From positions 1 through 64,000 of the forward strand of contig NZ_JAMLDY010000003.1 in the NCBI RefSeq assembly GCF_024211255.1: DNA of 64,000 nt, written 5' to 3'. Positions 25,186 to 34,419 of this stretch are shown one piece after another; positions within the stretch are counted from its first letter, which is position 1, and each line of letters starts with the position of its first letter. The position numbers were made by a program, and so were the translations under genes. Below the pieces are notes generated by a model, which searched no databases, had not been told where the DNA came from, and saw nothing but the letters and a program-made list of their open reading frames with translations. This stretch comes from Sphingomonas liriopis (GTDB taxonomy: Bacteria; Pseudomonadota; Alphaproteobacteria; Sphingomonadales; Sphingomonadaceae).

Positions 25186-25830
25186 ATGGTTGCCTGGTTC
25201 CAGGCGCTGATGCCGAAGCAGGGTCGCTTCTTCGACCAGTTCGAGGCGCATGCCTCGACTCTGGTCGCGGGTGCCGACGCTTTGCAGAAGCTGTTCAGCG
25301 GCGACGGCGCGATTGCGCAGCATATCGCCGAGATCGTCGACCGCGAGCACGAGGCCGACGACATCACCCGCGAGGTGCTGCAGGACGTGCGCCGCGTGTT
25401 CGTGACGCCGTTCGACCGGTCGGCGATCACCGACCTGATCGGCGTCATGGACGATTCGATCGACCAGATGAACCAGACCGCGACCACCATCGCGCTGTAC
25501 GAGGTGACCGAATTCGCCCCCGACATGCGCGAGATGGTCAATCTGGTGGTCGAGGCGGCGCGCGTGACCGCGGAGGCGATTCCCCTGCTGCGCAAGCTCG
25601 ACGCCAACGCCGGCCGCCTGCACGACCTCACCGCCCGGCTGGTACAGCTCGAAGGCCAGGCCGACGACCATCACGCCCAGGGCCTGCGCACGCTGTTCAA
25701 GGCGTGCGGCAACGACCAGCCGATGCGCTTCATCGTCGAGCGCGAGATCTACAGCCACCTGGAGCGCATCGCGGACCGGTTCGAGGACATCGCGAACGAG
25801 ATCCAGGGTCTCGTCATCGATCACGCCTGA
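25186..25830 (+). CDS. DUF47 / PhoU-like accessory protein of a Pit transporter
   Basis: A 214-residue all-helical cytoplasmic protein of the DUF47 (TIGR00153) family. It shows EIVDREHEADDITREVLQDV, VFVTPFDRSAITDLIGVMDD and the C-terminal EREIYSHLERIADRFEDIANE, which are the PhoU-like metal-binding repeats (E/DxxxD). These proteins are encoded with, and probably control, Pit phosphate transporters. The ATG at 25186 follows GAAAGG; upstream in-frame sequence is not conserved. Its stop overlaps the pit start by one base (TGATG), so the two are coupled. Confidence 0.9.
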   Translation: MVAWFQALMPKQGRFFDQFEAHASTLVAGADALQKLFSGDGAIAQHIAEIVDREHEADDITREVLQDVRRVFVTPFDRSAITDLIGVMDDSIDQMNQTATTIALYEVTEFAPDMREMVNLVVEAARVTAEAIPLLRKLDANAGRLHDLTARLVQLEGQADDHHAQGLRTLFKACGNDQPMRFIVEREIYSHLERIADRFEDIANEIQGLVIDHA

Positions 25831-26831
25831 TGACCATTTCCTTCACGCTGCTGGTCGCGCTGATCGGCGTCGCGCTGCTGTTCGACTTCCTCAACGGCCT
25901 GCACGACGCCGCCAATTCGATCGCGACGGTGGTGTCCACCCGCGTCCTCAAACCGCATCACGCGGTGCTGTGGGCTGCCTTCTTCAACTTCATCGCCTTC
26001 GCCGTCTTCGGCCTCCATGTCGCGCAGACGGTCGGCAAGGGCATCGTCGATGCGCAGATCATCGATCCGCAGGTGATCTTCGGCGCGCTGATGGGCGCGA
26101 TCGCGTGGAACGTCATCACCTGGCGCTACGGCATCCCGTCCAGTTCCAGCCACGCGCTGATCGGTGGCCTGCTCGGCGCGGGCATCTCCAAGGCGGGGCT
26201 GTCGAGCGTGGTGTGGAGCGGCGTCGGCAAGACCGTCGCCGCGATCTTCCTCTCCCCCACCGTCGGCCTCGTCCTCGCGCTGCTGCTCGTCCTCGTCGTC
26301 GCGTGGAGCTCGCTCAAGCTCACGCCGATGGGCGTCGACAAGCGCTTCCGCAAACTCCAGCTGATCTCCGCCGCGCTCTACAGCCTGGGCCATGGCGGCA
26401 ACGACGCGCAGAAGACGATGGGGATCATCACCGTCCTCCTCTATTCGCAAGGCATGCTCGGCGGCGAATTCCACGTCCCCTTCTGGGTCGTCCTCTCCTG
26501 CCAGGCGGCGATGGCGCTCGGCACGATGTCGGGGGGCTGGAAGATCGTCCACACGATGGGATCGAAGATCACCCGCCTCACCCCGGCGCAGGGTTTCTGC
26601 GCCGAAACCGGCGGCGCGATCACGCTGTTCATGGCGACGATGGGCGGCATCCCCGTATCCTCGACGCACACGATCACCGGCGCGATCGTCGGCGTCGGCT
26701 CGGCACGGCGCCTGAGCGCGGTACGCTGGAACGTCGCCAGCCGCATCGTCGTCGCCTGGGTCGTCACCCTCCCCGCCGCCGGCCTGATCGGCGCGGCCTT
26801 CTACGAACTGGCGGCGCTGCTGTCGCGCTGA
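25830..26831 (+). CDS. pit: inorganic phosphate transporter, PiT family
   Basis: A 333-residue inner-membrane transporter with about ten helices. Both PiT signature repeats are present: FLNGLHDAANSIATVVSTR near the N-terminus and LGHGGNDAQKTMGIIT in the middle, along with PSSSSHALIGGLLGA and PVSSTHTITGAIVGVG. It imports metal-phosphate or phosphate driven by the proton or sodium gradient. The start overlaps the stop of the DUF47 gene. It is one of the shorter PiT forms usual in alphaproteobacteria. Confidence 0.93.
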   Translation: MTISFTLLVALIGVALLFDFLNGLHDAANSIATVVSTRVLKPHHAVLWAAFFNFIAFAVFGLHVAQTVGKGIVDAQIIDPQVIFGALMGAIAWNVITWRYGIPSSSSHALIGGLLGAGISKAGLSSVVWSGVGKTVAAIFLSPTVGLVLALLLVLVVAWSSLKLTPMGVDKRFRKLQLISAALYSLGHGGNDAQKTMGIITVLLYSQGMLGGEFHVPFWVVLSCQAAMALGTMSGGWKIVHTMGSKITRLTPAQGFCAETGGAITLFMATMGGIPVSSTHTITGAIVGVGSARRLSAVRWNVASRIVVAWVVTLPAAGLIGAAFYELAALLSR

Positions 26832-26900
26832 CGGCACGGCAGCCCGCCATCGCTCGCATCCGGTAAAATGTGATAGCCCTCCCCGCAGGGGGACACGGCC

Positions 26901-27530
26901 ATGCTCAAACCATTCTTCGACGCGTTCGGCGGCAGCGCCACCGCCGCCACGATCCTGGTCGCTGGCATCGGCCTTGCCGGTGTGCTGGGCGGCGCCTTGG
27001 CGAGCTATCTGACCAGCCATCAGACCGCTTATGTCAACGCCATCACCACCGAGCGGATGAAGTGGGTCAACACGCTGCGCACCAATATCGCGCAGGTCGT
27101 CGCGCTGATGTTCGCGGTCAAATCGTTCGACGGCGATGACGACTATCCGCGCGACGCCTTCATCAAGGATCTGCGCGAGGCCAACGTTCTGGCCAATACG
27201 GTCACCCTGCAGCTCAATCCGCGGTCTCTGGTCGATCGCAACATCATATTGATCCTGTTCGCCATCCAGGAATGCGGGACCGCAGTTGCATGGCGGGAAA
27301 GTCTCGACGCCATGGCCAATGCGCTCGGCGAACACGCCCAGTGGCTGCTCAAGATGGAATGGGAACGCGTCAAGGTCGAGGCCCGTTCACCACTCGGCAA
27401 ATGGCGCCACCGCAAGAGCTACCAGCGCATCGTCGACGAATACGAACAATTCGCCCGTCGCGGCAACGGCCTGCCACAGGCGCGCCACCTCACCCGCCAT
27501 GCCAGGCTACCGGAATATCTGCGGAGCTGA
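26901..27530 (+). CDS. membrane-anchored protein of unknown function
   Basis: A 209-residue protein with one N-terminal membrane helix (TILVAGIGLAGVLGGALASYL, residues about 17-37) followed by a helical cytoplasmic domain rich in charged residues (TTERMKWVNTLRTNIAQVV, WLLKMEWERVKVEA). The GALASYLTSHQTAYVNAITTERMKWV stretch resembles short anchors of uncharacterised bacterial proteins, some found in defence or stress contexts, but I cannot name a family. It follows pit by 69 bases; GC is a little lower than in pit. Start at 26901 is the first ATG after a GGGGG-type ribosome binding site. Confidence 0.65.
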   Translation: MLKPFFDAFGGSATAATILVAGIGLAGVLGGALASYLTSHQTAYVNAITTERMKWVNTLRTNIAQVVALMFAVKSFDGDDDYPRDAFIKDLREANVLANTVTLQLNPRSLVDRNIILILFAIQECGTAVAWRESLDAMANALGEHAQWLLKMEWERVKVEARSPLGKWRHRKSYQRIVDEYEQFARRGNGLPQARHLTRHARLPEYLRS

Positions 27531-27702
27531 CGGATTGCAGAATATCTGGATTTTGGAGCGGGTGAAGGGCACACGCCTTTGCCGTAAGTGGCTGACGGCA
27601 TCGATATGACGCCGATATGGATCATCGACCGACGCCGTGGCGCGTCTTCCGAACGTGCGGCCTCGGTGCACACATATCGGATGCCCTTCCCCGCGTTCCC
27701 AA

Positions 27703-29322
27703 CTATTTGGTCGCAACGTCCAAAGTGGGATATTTAATGCCGAGCTGGTCCAGATAGGTCGGATATTTCTTGGGATCGTAGTAATATTTGGCCATCTTCG
27801 GGCGCAGGCGATCCATGACCTCCTTGTTCAGCCAGATCGCCGGGGTGTCGGTGGCCGAGATTACGGGATCGTATTTCTGATCCTTGAACTGGACGTTCTG
27901 CTGATAGGCCTTGGCGTCGGCGATCAGTTGCGGCGTGGTCATCAGGTCGATCACCGTCATCGCCACCGCCTTGGCTCCGGCAACGGCACCCTTGTGTGCG
28001 ATCGGCGTCGCCATTGCGATCGCGGACGTCTTGTTGTGGCCGATCATGTTCGGGATATTGGACGGATAGCGGATGGTGATCGTCGGCACCGTCCACATGA
28101 TATCGCCGATATCGTCCGATCCGCCACCCGTCGGCACCTTTGCTTCGTACGGGCCGTTGAGTTCGCCGATCGTCGTCGCGAGCGGCTTGAGTGGGCGCTG
28201 GACCCCGGTTTGCACCGCCTTGGCGAAGGCCTGATCGTCCGCGCTCCATGCCGGCATCCCGACCGCCTTGATATTGGCATAGGCCGCGTCGGCCATCGGC
28301 TTATTGCCGAAATTGGGGGCGGCGTAACCCAGGATGCGGTGCGTAACCGTGGTGTCGCTCGCCTTCGCAGCAGCCTCCGCGATCGTGTTGCCGGTTTCGA
28401 ACAGGTCGCGGACCGGCTGGAAACCAAACTGGCGGAAGTAATACCAGACGCTCGCGGTGTCGGGCACGACGTTGGGCTGGCCGCCGCCGTTGGTGATGAC
28501 GTAATGCGAACGCTGCGAGATCGGCAGGTGCTCGCGACGCATATTCCAAGCATTGTCCATGATCTCGACGCCGTCGAGCGCCGACCGCCCGTCCCAAGGA
28601 TCGCCCGCGGCATGGGCGGTGCGGCCATGGAAGGTATATTCGACCGACACCAACGCGTTCGATCCGCCCGCGCCCCAGCCAGTCGCAAAATCGCTCGATA
28701 CATGGGTGAAGATATTGGCATCGACGCCCTTGAAGAGCCCGTCGCGCACATAATAGGCCTTGGTGGCCAACAGCTCTTCAGCCACGCCGGGCCACAACAT
28801 CAGCCGGCCCTTGATGCCGTTCTTCTGCATGATCTGCTTGACCGCGATGGCCGCGGCGATCTGTAGCGGCATACCCGAATTATGCCCTTCGCCATGGCCC
28901 GGCGCGCCGTCGACCAGCGGCTTGAGGTACGGCACGCCGGGCGTCTGCGACGTGCCGAGCAGGCAGTCGACGTCGCTGCCGAGCGCGATCAGCGGCCCGC
29001 CGCTTCCCCACGTTGCGGTCCACGCGGTGGGGATGCCCGCCACGCCCTTGGTGATCGTGAAGCCGTTTTTCGCGAGGATACCGGTCAAATACTCCATCGT
29101 CTGGAATTCCTGGAACCCCGGCTCGGCGAAACTGAAGACGCTGTCGACCATCTGCTGAACCAGCTTGGCCTGGGCATCGACCGCAACGACGGCGTCGGCC
29201 TTGAGCCTGGTCTTGTCGATCGCCGCGGCGGCTGGGGCAGGTGCAGGTTCGGCCGCTGCGGCAACCGATGTGGTGACGAAGCTCAGCGTGGCGACGCTGG
29301 CCAGCAACTTGGCAAGTTTCAT
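27703..29322 (-). CDS. periplasmic M20-family peptidase / AbgB-like amidohydrolase
   Basis: A 539-residue protein with a signal peptide (LAKLLASVATLSFVTTSVAAAA). The M20D metallopeptidase core is seen in ALGSDVDCLLGTSQ, GHGEGHNSGMPLQIAAAIAV (metal-binding HGEGHN), GVAEELLATKAYYVRDGLF and FHGRTAHAAGDPWDGRSALD. It is closest in layout to AbgB-type p-aminobenzoyl-glutamate hydrolases and amidohydrolases with a C-terminal extension. The ATG at 29322 has AGGAAAAAGAAG upstream. It follows the TonB receptor by 54 bases on the same strand, so it probably hydrolyses the compound that the receptor imports. Confidence 0.85.
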   Translation of the reverse strand: MKLAKLLASVATLSFVTTSVAAAAEPAPAPAAAAIDKTRLKADAVVAVDAQAKLVQQMVDSVFSFAEPGFQEFQTMEYLTGILAKNGFTITKGVAGIPTAWTATWGSGGPLIALGSDVDCLLGTSQTPGVPYLKPLVDGAPGHGEGHNSGMPLQIAAAIAVKQIMQKNGIKGRLMLWPGVAEELLATKAYYVRDGLFKGVDANIFTHVSSDFATGWGAGGSNALVSVEYTFHGRTAHAAGDPWDGRSALDGVEIMDNAWNMRREHLPISQRSHYVITNGGGQPNVVPDTASVWYYFRQFGFQPVRDLFETGNTIAEAAAKASDTTVTHRILGYAAPNFGNKPMADAAYANIKAVGMPAWSADDQAFAKAVQTGVQRPLKPLATTIGELNGPYEAKVPTGGGSDDIGDIMWTVPTITIRYPSNIPNMIGHNKTSAIAMATPIAHKGAVAGAKAVAMTVIDLMTTPQLIADAKAYQQNVQFKDQKYDPVISATDTPAIWLNKEVMDRLRPKMAKYYYDPKKYPTYLDQLGIKYPTLDVATK

Positions 29323-29376
29323 ATCTTCTTTTTCCTGTTGGTTGGTATGGGACAAAGACACGAAGCGAACGCAAAG

Positions 29377-32300
29377 TTAGATGCCGACGCGGATTCCCAT
29401 CCGAAATACGCGGCCCAGTACGTCGTAGAGGGCGCGATTGGTCTGCGGGTAGGCTGGAGTATTGTTCCCCGTCGGTCCGTTGCCGACCAGCACGGGATCA
29501 CGATTGGTAAGGTTACGGATCGCGACGAATATTTGCGCCTTCGCGTTCTGGACCGAAAAATCGTAGTTCGCATTGATGTCGAGGAAAAAGGCGCCGCCAA
29601 TGCGATTGGTGTTCACCGTCCGCCGGTCTGCGGTCGAGGCCGGGCAGTCGGTGGTGCAGACGATATAATTGTTATTGTACACCCCGGCGGACACACCGCG
29701 CCCGATGATCTGGAACCCCAGTCCCGACGGGATGTCGTAGCCAGCGGTCAGGCGATAGGTCCAGTCGGGCAGCCCCCCGGTATTCTGGCCCGCGGCATCG
29801 GTGGTCAACGTCGCGCCATTGTTCGTTTTGAGGTCGATCGCGTAGCTTGCCAGCCCGCGTAGCGTGACGGTGCCGGGGCCGATCGCGCGGCGATAGCTCG
29901 CCTCGAAATCGATGCCGCTCGTCTTGGTGCTGACAAAGTTGAACGGCTTGATCTCGATCGACGTCACCGCGAGGCCGGGCGTGACGACCCCCCGCCCCCC
30001 GGTCGTCGAGATGAACGCGCACGCACTGGCGATCGTCTGCTGGTAGCATTGGTCGATCAGCGTCTGCGCGGTCAGCACGTCGATCGCGTCGCTGATCTTG
30101 ATGTTGTAATAATCGACCGACGCCGCGAAGCCGGGCAGGAAGGTCGGCGTGAACACCGCGCCCGCGCCATAGGTCTTTGCGACCTCCGGCTGAAGACCGG
30201 GGTTGCCGACGGTGGATTCGTTGAACTGATAGGTCGCCGTGCTGCCGTTGGTTTGGATAACGTTCACCGTGTTGGTCCGGCCCGTCCCCGGCGCGAACAG
30301 TTCGGCAAGGTTCGGCGCACGAATGTCGCGGCTGACGGTGCCCCGCAACTTGACGTCGGGAATGACCTGCCACGTCAGCCCGGCTTTCCACGTCGTCACG
30401 CTGCCGCTGGTCGAATAGTCGGTGACGCGCGCCGCGCCGTTGAAGTCCGCACCGGCGAACAGCGGGATGATCGTTTCGACGAACGCTTCCTTGACGGAGT
30501 ATTTGCCGGTCGTCGCCAGATAATTTCCGTAGATCCATGTGCCGGTGGTGACGCCATTGGCGACGATCGGCTGATATTGCGCATCGACGTCGCCACGAAC
30601 CGATTCCCGACGAATTTCGCCACCGAACGCAAGCGAGATCGGCCCCGCCCACAGGTTGAGCAGATTGTTGGTCGAAAGGTTGATCGCCGCGACCTGCTGT
30701 TCCAGATGCTGGGTGCGCAGCGGCTGCGCCCCGTTACCCAGGACATAGGCAATCGCTTGCGGCGTCGCCCCGCCGATGCCGATGCGATTGAACGGCACGC
30801 ATCCGTTGCTCGGGCTGGTCAGCGTCGATCGACATACGATCGTCCCCGCGGCGATCCCAGCCGCATTGCCGGCGGTCGCGACGACCGCATCGGTCGCCAG
30901 GGCCATCCGCGACAGGTTCCAGGCGTTGGTCAGCTGTTCGCGCGTGTCGGTCTGGCCGAGCTGATAATAGCCGTCCCACTTCCAGTCCTTGCCGAGCATG
31001 CCGAAGCGGCCACCGGCCCCCGCGACGTAGCGGCGGACGTTGCGCTGGTTGTCGCTGCCCTGGGGCGGCAGATTGATGTTGCTGGTCCCGATCTGCACCG
31101 ACGTCAGGTTGTTGGCGGCCATCGCCTGGCGTACCGAATCGGGTAGATAGGCGTTGTCGCGCTGGATCACGACGCCGGTGGTCGGGGTCTGCTGGTAAAA
31201 GCTCTGACCGCGATAATAACTGTGCGAAAACTGGCCGAACAGCTCCAGCCAGGGCGCGATCTCATAAGACAGTCGTCCGAACGCCGATGCTCGCCGCTCT
31301 TCGGGCAACAGCGTCGCGCTGCCGCGATGACCGGCCGTGGTGACGTCGAGGTCACCCCCGATCATCCACTGGCCACTGGTGGTGCCGAAGGTCAGCTGAT
31401 TGACCGACGCCTTGCCGGTCGCGGGGTTGACCGTGCCGAAATAGGTGCCGCGCAACGGGCCGGTGCTGATGAGGCCGCCCGGGGTGAACTGGCCGGTGCC
31501 GATATTCGACCCGACGACATATTCGGGTGCGCATCCCGTGATCGGCGTGCCCGCGCTATACCCCGTCGGCACGCGGCAATTGCCCGTCGCGCTATAGGCG
31601 GGATTGTTGGCGAGAAAAAAACCGCTGTCGTTCCAGTCGCGATCGATCGACTGGATTCCGGTCTGGCTGAAATATTCGCCCGACAGCAGGATATGGCCCT
31701 TGCCGTCGGCAAAGGATTGTCCGCCCGCGACGGACACCTTGTGGTTCGGTCCGTCGCCATAGGTGGTGACGCCATATTCATAGCTGGCCTTGAAGCCTCT
31801 GAAGCCGCGATCGAGGATGAAGTTGACCACCCCGGACACCGCATCCGACCCATAGGCGGAGGACGCGCCGCCGGTGACCACTTCGACCCGCTCGATCAGC
31901 GCCTGGGGGAAGGTGTTGACGTCGACCTGCCCCGTCGTGGTCGAGGCAACCGAGCGTTGGCCGTCGAAGAGCACCAGCGTACGCGCTGGCCCGAGCGAAC
32001 GGAGATTGACGCTGTTGATCCCGGCTGCGCCGTTTGACAGCGACCCATTCGAATTCGCCGCGGTGCCGCTGCCCCGCACGGCTGGCAGGGTGTTGACGAA
32101 ATCGGTGATGTTCGCGGGTGCCTCGGCCTTCAGTTCCTCGGCGCTCACGACGCTGACCGGGGTCGGTGCGCTATAGCCGTCGCGGACGATGCGGCTGCCG
32201 GTGATGACGATGTCGCCGGACGCCGCTTCCGCATCGGAGGGCACGCCGGACAGCGGGTCGGTTTCGACCTGTGGCTTGCCGCCGGGAAGGTTGACCGGCT

Positions 32301-32478
32301 CCTGACTCGTACCGGCCGACTTGGTCGGGCCGGTGACGACCTGCCCCGCAGCGGGCTGGACCGGAGGCGTCTGCGCCAGGACGGGCGGCGCGGCCGCGAC
32401 CATGACGGCCGCCGTCGCAAGCAATCGCGCACGCCGACCGTTCGAGCTGGCGGCGGCAGCGGTGGTACGAACAAACAT
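29377..32478 (-). CDS. TonB-dependent outer membrane receptor
   Basis: A 1033-residue outer-membrane transporter. A signal peptide (ATAAVMVAAAPPVLAQ) is followed by a TonB-box region and the plug domain (DIVITGSRIVRDGY, PVSVVSAEELK, NSVNLRSLGPARTLVLFDGQR, VEVVTGGASSAYGSDAVSGVVNF). The rest is the beta barrel, with terminal strands ending RVFRMGIRVGI. The plug motif is of the sphingomonad peptide/oligosaccharide receptor type. It is the first gene of a two-gene unit with the M20 peptidase; the Lrp-type gene upstream may regulate it. Confidence 0.93.
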   Translation of the reverse strand: MFVRTTAAAASSNGRRARLLATAAVMVAAAPPVLAQTPPVQPAAGQVVTGPTKSAGTSQEPVNLPGGKPQVETDPLSGVPSDAEAASGDIVITGSRIVRDGYSAPTPVSVVSAEELKAEAPANITDFVNTLPAVRGSGTAANSNGSLSNGAAGINSVNLRSLGPARTLVLFDGQRSVASTTTGQVDVNTFPQALIERVEVVTGGASSAYGSDAVSGVVNFILDRGFRGFKASYEYGVTTYGDGPNHKVSVAGGQSFADGKGHILLSGEYFSQTGIQSIDRDWNDSGFFLANNPAYSATGNCRVPTGYSAGTPITGCAPEYVVGSNIGTGQFTPGGLISTGPLRGTYFGTVNPATGKASVNQLTFGTTSGQWMIGGDLDVTTAGHRGSATLLPEERRASAFGRLSYEIAPWLELFGQFSHSYYRGQSFYQQTPTTGVVIQRDNAYLPDSVRQAMAANNLTSVQIGTSNINLPPQGSDNQRNVRRYVAGAGGRFGMLGKDWKWDGYYQLGQTDTREQLTNAWNLSRMALATDAVVATAGNAAGIAAGTIVCRSTLTSPSNGCVPFNRIGIGGATPQAIAYVLGNGAQPLRTQHLEQQVAAINLSTNNLLNLWAGPISLAFGGEIRRESVRGDVDAQYQPIVANGVTTGTWIYGNYLATTGKYSVKEAFVETIIPLFAGADFNGAARVTDYSTSGSVTTWKAGLTWQVIPDVKLRGTVSRDIRAPNLAELFAPGTGRTNTVNVIQTNGSTATYQFNESTVGNPGLQPEVAKTYGAGAVFTPTFLPGFAASVDYYNIKISDAIDVLTAQTLIDQCYQQTIASACAFISTTGGRGVVTPGLAVTSIEIKPFNFVSTKTSGIDFEASYRRAIGPGTVTLRGLASYAIDLKTNNGATLTTDAAGQNTGGLPDWTYRLTAGYDIPSGLGFQIIGRGVSAGVYNNNYIVCTTDCPASTADRRTVNTNRIGGAFFLDINANYDFSVQNAKAQIFVAIRNLTNRDPVLVGNGPTGNNTPAYPQTNRALYDVLGRVFRMGIRVGI

Positions 32479-32741
32479 GGATCCCCCTCTTGTTCCCCAG
32501 TCGAGGCCTGACGGGCGATCCTCTCCGCGTTATCGTTATTGTCGTTCGTTCGGTCCTGCGGTTCCTGTTTCAGCGTCGGCCGGTTTCCGGTCTCGTCCGC
32601 CGCTGAAGATTATCAGAAGCATCGTAGGGCTTCCTCGCTATCTGCGGCGGGACGCGCGGCTTTATTGATGGAAAGCGGCGCTCGTCGCGCATTTCGTGGC
32701 GGAAATCATCATGGCGGCCACGGCTTTCAACGAAAGCCGAA

Positions 32742-33236
32742 TCACCGTTCGTCCAGCAGCACCGCCGGCGCGATCAGGCGCTGCGCGACCTCATGCATCA
32801 TAAAACTCGACCGAATACGGGCAACGTGCGGCAAACGGGACAACTCGCTGCGATACACACGGTCGTAATCCTCGAACGATCGGACGTGGACGATCATCAG
32901 GAAGTCGGTCTCGCCGCTGACGAAGGTGCAAAAGGACATCGACGGACAGTCGATCACCGCTTTCTCGAACTCATTCAGGACGGTCTCGGCCTGGCTGGAA
33001 AGCTCGATCGAGACGAGCACGACCATATGGAAGCCCAGCTGCGCAATATCGAGGTTGGCGGTGTAACCGGTGATGATACCGCGATCCTCGAGTATCTTGC
33101 GTCGGCGGGCGGTGGCGGTGCTCGACAAATTGATCCGCTCGCCGAGCGTGACATCGGTGGCGCGGCCGTCCCGCATCAACTCGCGAAGGATACGATAGTC
33201 GGTCGCGTCGACGACGCGCGTGTCGAATTCGGTCAT
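32742..33236 (-). CDS. Lrp/AsnC family transcriptional regulator
   Basis: A 164-residue regulator with an N-terminal winged helix (DYRILRELMRDGRATDVTLGERINLSSTATARRRKILEDRG) and a C-terminal RAM ligand-binding domain (LVSIELSSQAETVLNEFEKAV, GETDFLMIVHVRSFEDYDRV). Such regulators form octamers and respond to amino acids. The start at 33236 is the ATG with GGGAG about nine bases upstream. It lies 264 bases before the TonB receptor on the same strand, so amino-acid or peptide control of the receptor-peptidase pair is plausible. Confidence 0.9.
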   Translation of the reverse strand: MTEFDTRVVDATDYRILRELMRDGRATDVTLGERINLSSTATARRRKILEDRGIITGYTANLDIAQLGFHMVVLVSIELSSQAETVLNEFEKAVIDCPSMSFCTFVSGETDFLMIVHVRSFEDYDRVYRSELSRLPHVARIRSSFMMHEVAQRLIAPAVLLDER

Positions 33237-33470
33237 GCAACAGCGTCTCCCGTGCTGCATTCCGGCATCCTCTGCGCCAAAGCTGCCGGATGATGGCGGA
33301 AACCGCAAGCGGGCTGATGGGCGAGGCCATGCCGGCGGCGCCGGGGGGCGACGGTTTCACCCTAACGCCGGGATACCCGGTAACGTCAGCATGCGCGCGC
33401 GTGGCAGCAGGATTGGCGGGGTTCGACCGCGACAACATGATCGCCGAACGGCGACAGGGGCGGAAATCCA

Positions 33471-33544
33471 TGGAGCGGGTGAAGGGAATCGAACCCTCGT
33501 CGTAAGCTTGGGAAGCTTCTGCTCTACCATTGAGCTACACCCGC
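33471..33544 (-). tRNA. tRNA-Gly (CCC anticodon)
   Basis: Read on the minus strand: acceptor GCGGGTG/CACCCGC of seven pairs, D-arm TAGCTCAATGGTAGAGC, anticodon loop TTCCCAA (anticodon CCC), T-arm AGGGT-TCGATTC-CCTT, and an encoded CCA at 33471-33473. It reads GGG codons. Confidence 0.95.
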
Positions 33545-33610
33545 TCGGGCAGCGTTCGACTAATCGTAGCGGCGTTGCGATGCAAGCACGGATCGCGCCG
33601 GCGGTGGCGG

Positions 33611-34369
33611 TCAGATGCCGTCGGCAAAGACCGCGCGGCCGCCCGCTTGGAGCTCGCGGGTCAGGTCGGCGAGGCATGCGGCGACCAGATCCGCATCCGC
33701 GCTGCGCACCACGAAATTCGCGCCGGTGCGGCCTTCGCGGAAGAAGGGGTAGCTGCCGATCGAGACGCCTTCGTGGCGCTTTTCCGCCTCGCGCAGCAGG
33801 TCGGCGACCTCGCTCTCCGCGACCCAGCAGCCGATCGTGCCCGAGACGACCGGGCGACCGCCCTCCAGCGTACCGGTCAGCGCATCGAGCATGCCTGCGG
33901 TGATGTGAGGGACACCCGCCATGATAAAGACGTTGCCGATGTGGATGCCCGGCGCGCCCGAGACGCGGTTGGGGATCAGCCCCGCCCCCGCCGGCACCCG
34001 CGCCATCCGCGCGCGCACTTCGGTCAGGCCACCGCGCGTCGCGTAATAGCGCTCGAGCACGGCCAGTGCCTCGGGGTGATGCTCGACGCCGACGCCGAGC
34101 GCTGCGGCGATCGCGTCGACGGTGATGTCGTCGTGCGTCGGGCCGATGCCGCCGGTGGTGAACAGATAGTCGTTGCGCGCGCGCAGGATATTAACCGCCT
34201 CGACGATCGCCTCCGTCCGGTCGGGCACCACGCGCACCTCGGCGAGGCGGATGCCCTGTACGTTGAGCCAGCTCGCCAGTTGCGCGACGTTCTTGTCCTG
34301 CGTGCGGCCCGACAGGATTTCGTCGCCGATGACGACCAGCGCGGCGGTCCAGATGCGTTCCTGCTCCAT
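33611..34369 (-). CDS. CinA-like molybdopterin-binding (MoCF) protein
   Basis: A 252-residue protein comprising the N-terminal MoCF_biosynth domain of the CinA group: ALVVIGDEILSGRTQDKNV, LFTTGGIGPTHDDITVDAIA and GAPGIHIGNVFIMAGVP. The C-terminal nicotinamide-nucleotide amidase domain of full CinA is absent, as in many alphaproteobacterial versions. Likely a pyrophosphatase/ADP-ribose-type enzyme or a competence/damage-inducible protein homologue. The ATG at 34369 places the domain at the N-terminus. Divergent from map with a 50-base gap. Confidence 0.85.
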   Translation of the reverse strand: MEQERIWTAALVVIGDEILSGRTQDKNVAQLASWLNVQGIRLAEVRVVPDRTEAIVEAVNILRARNDYLFTTGGIGPTHDDITVDAIAAALGVGVEHHPEALAVLERYYATRGGLTEVRARMARVPAGAGLIPNRVSGAPGIHIGNVFIMAGVPHITAGMLDALTGTLEGGRPVVSGTIGCWVAESEVADLLREAEKRHEGVSIGSYPFFREGRTGANFVVRSADADLVAACLADLTRELQAGGRAVFADGI

Positions 34370-34419
34370 GGACCCGCCATAGCCTCGCAAAAGGCCGCCG
34401 ACCACGCTATATCATCGCG

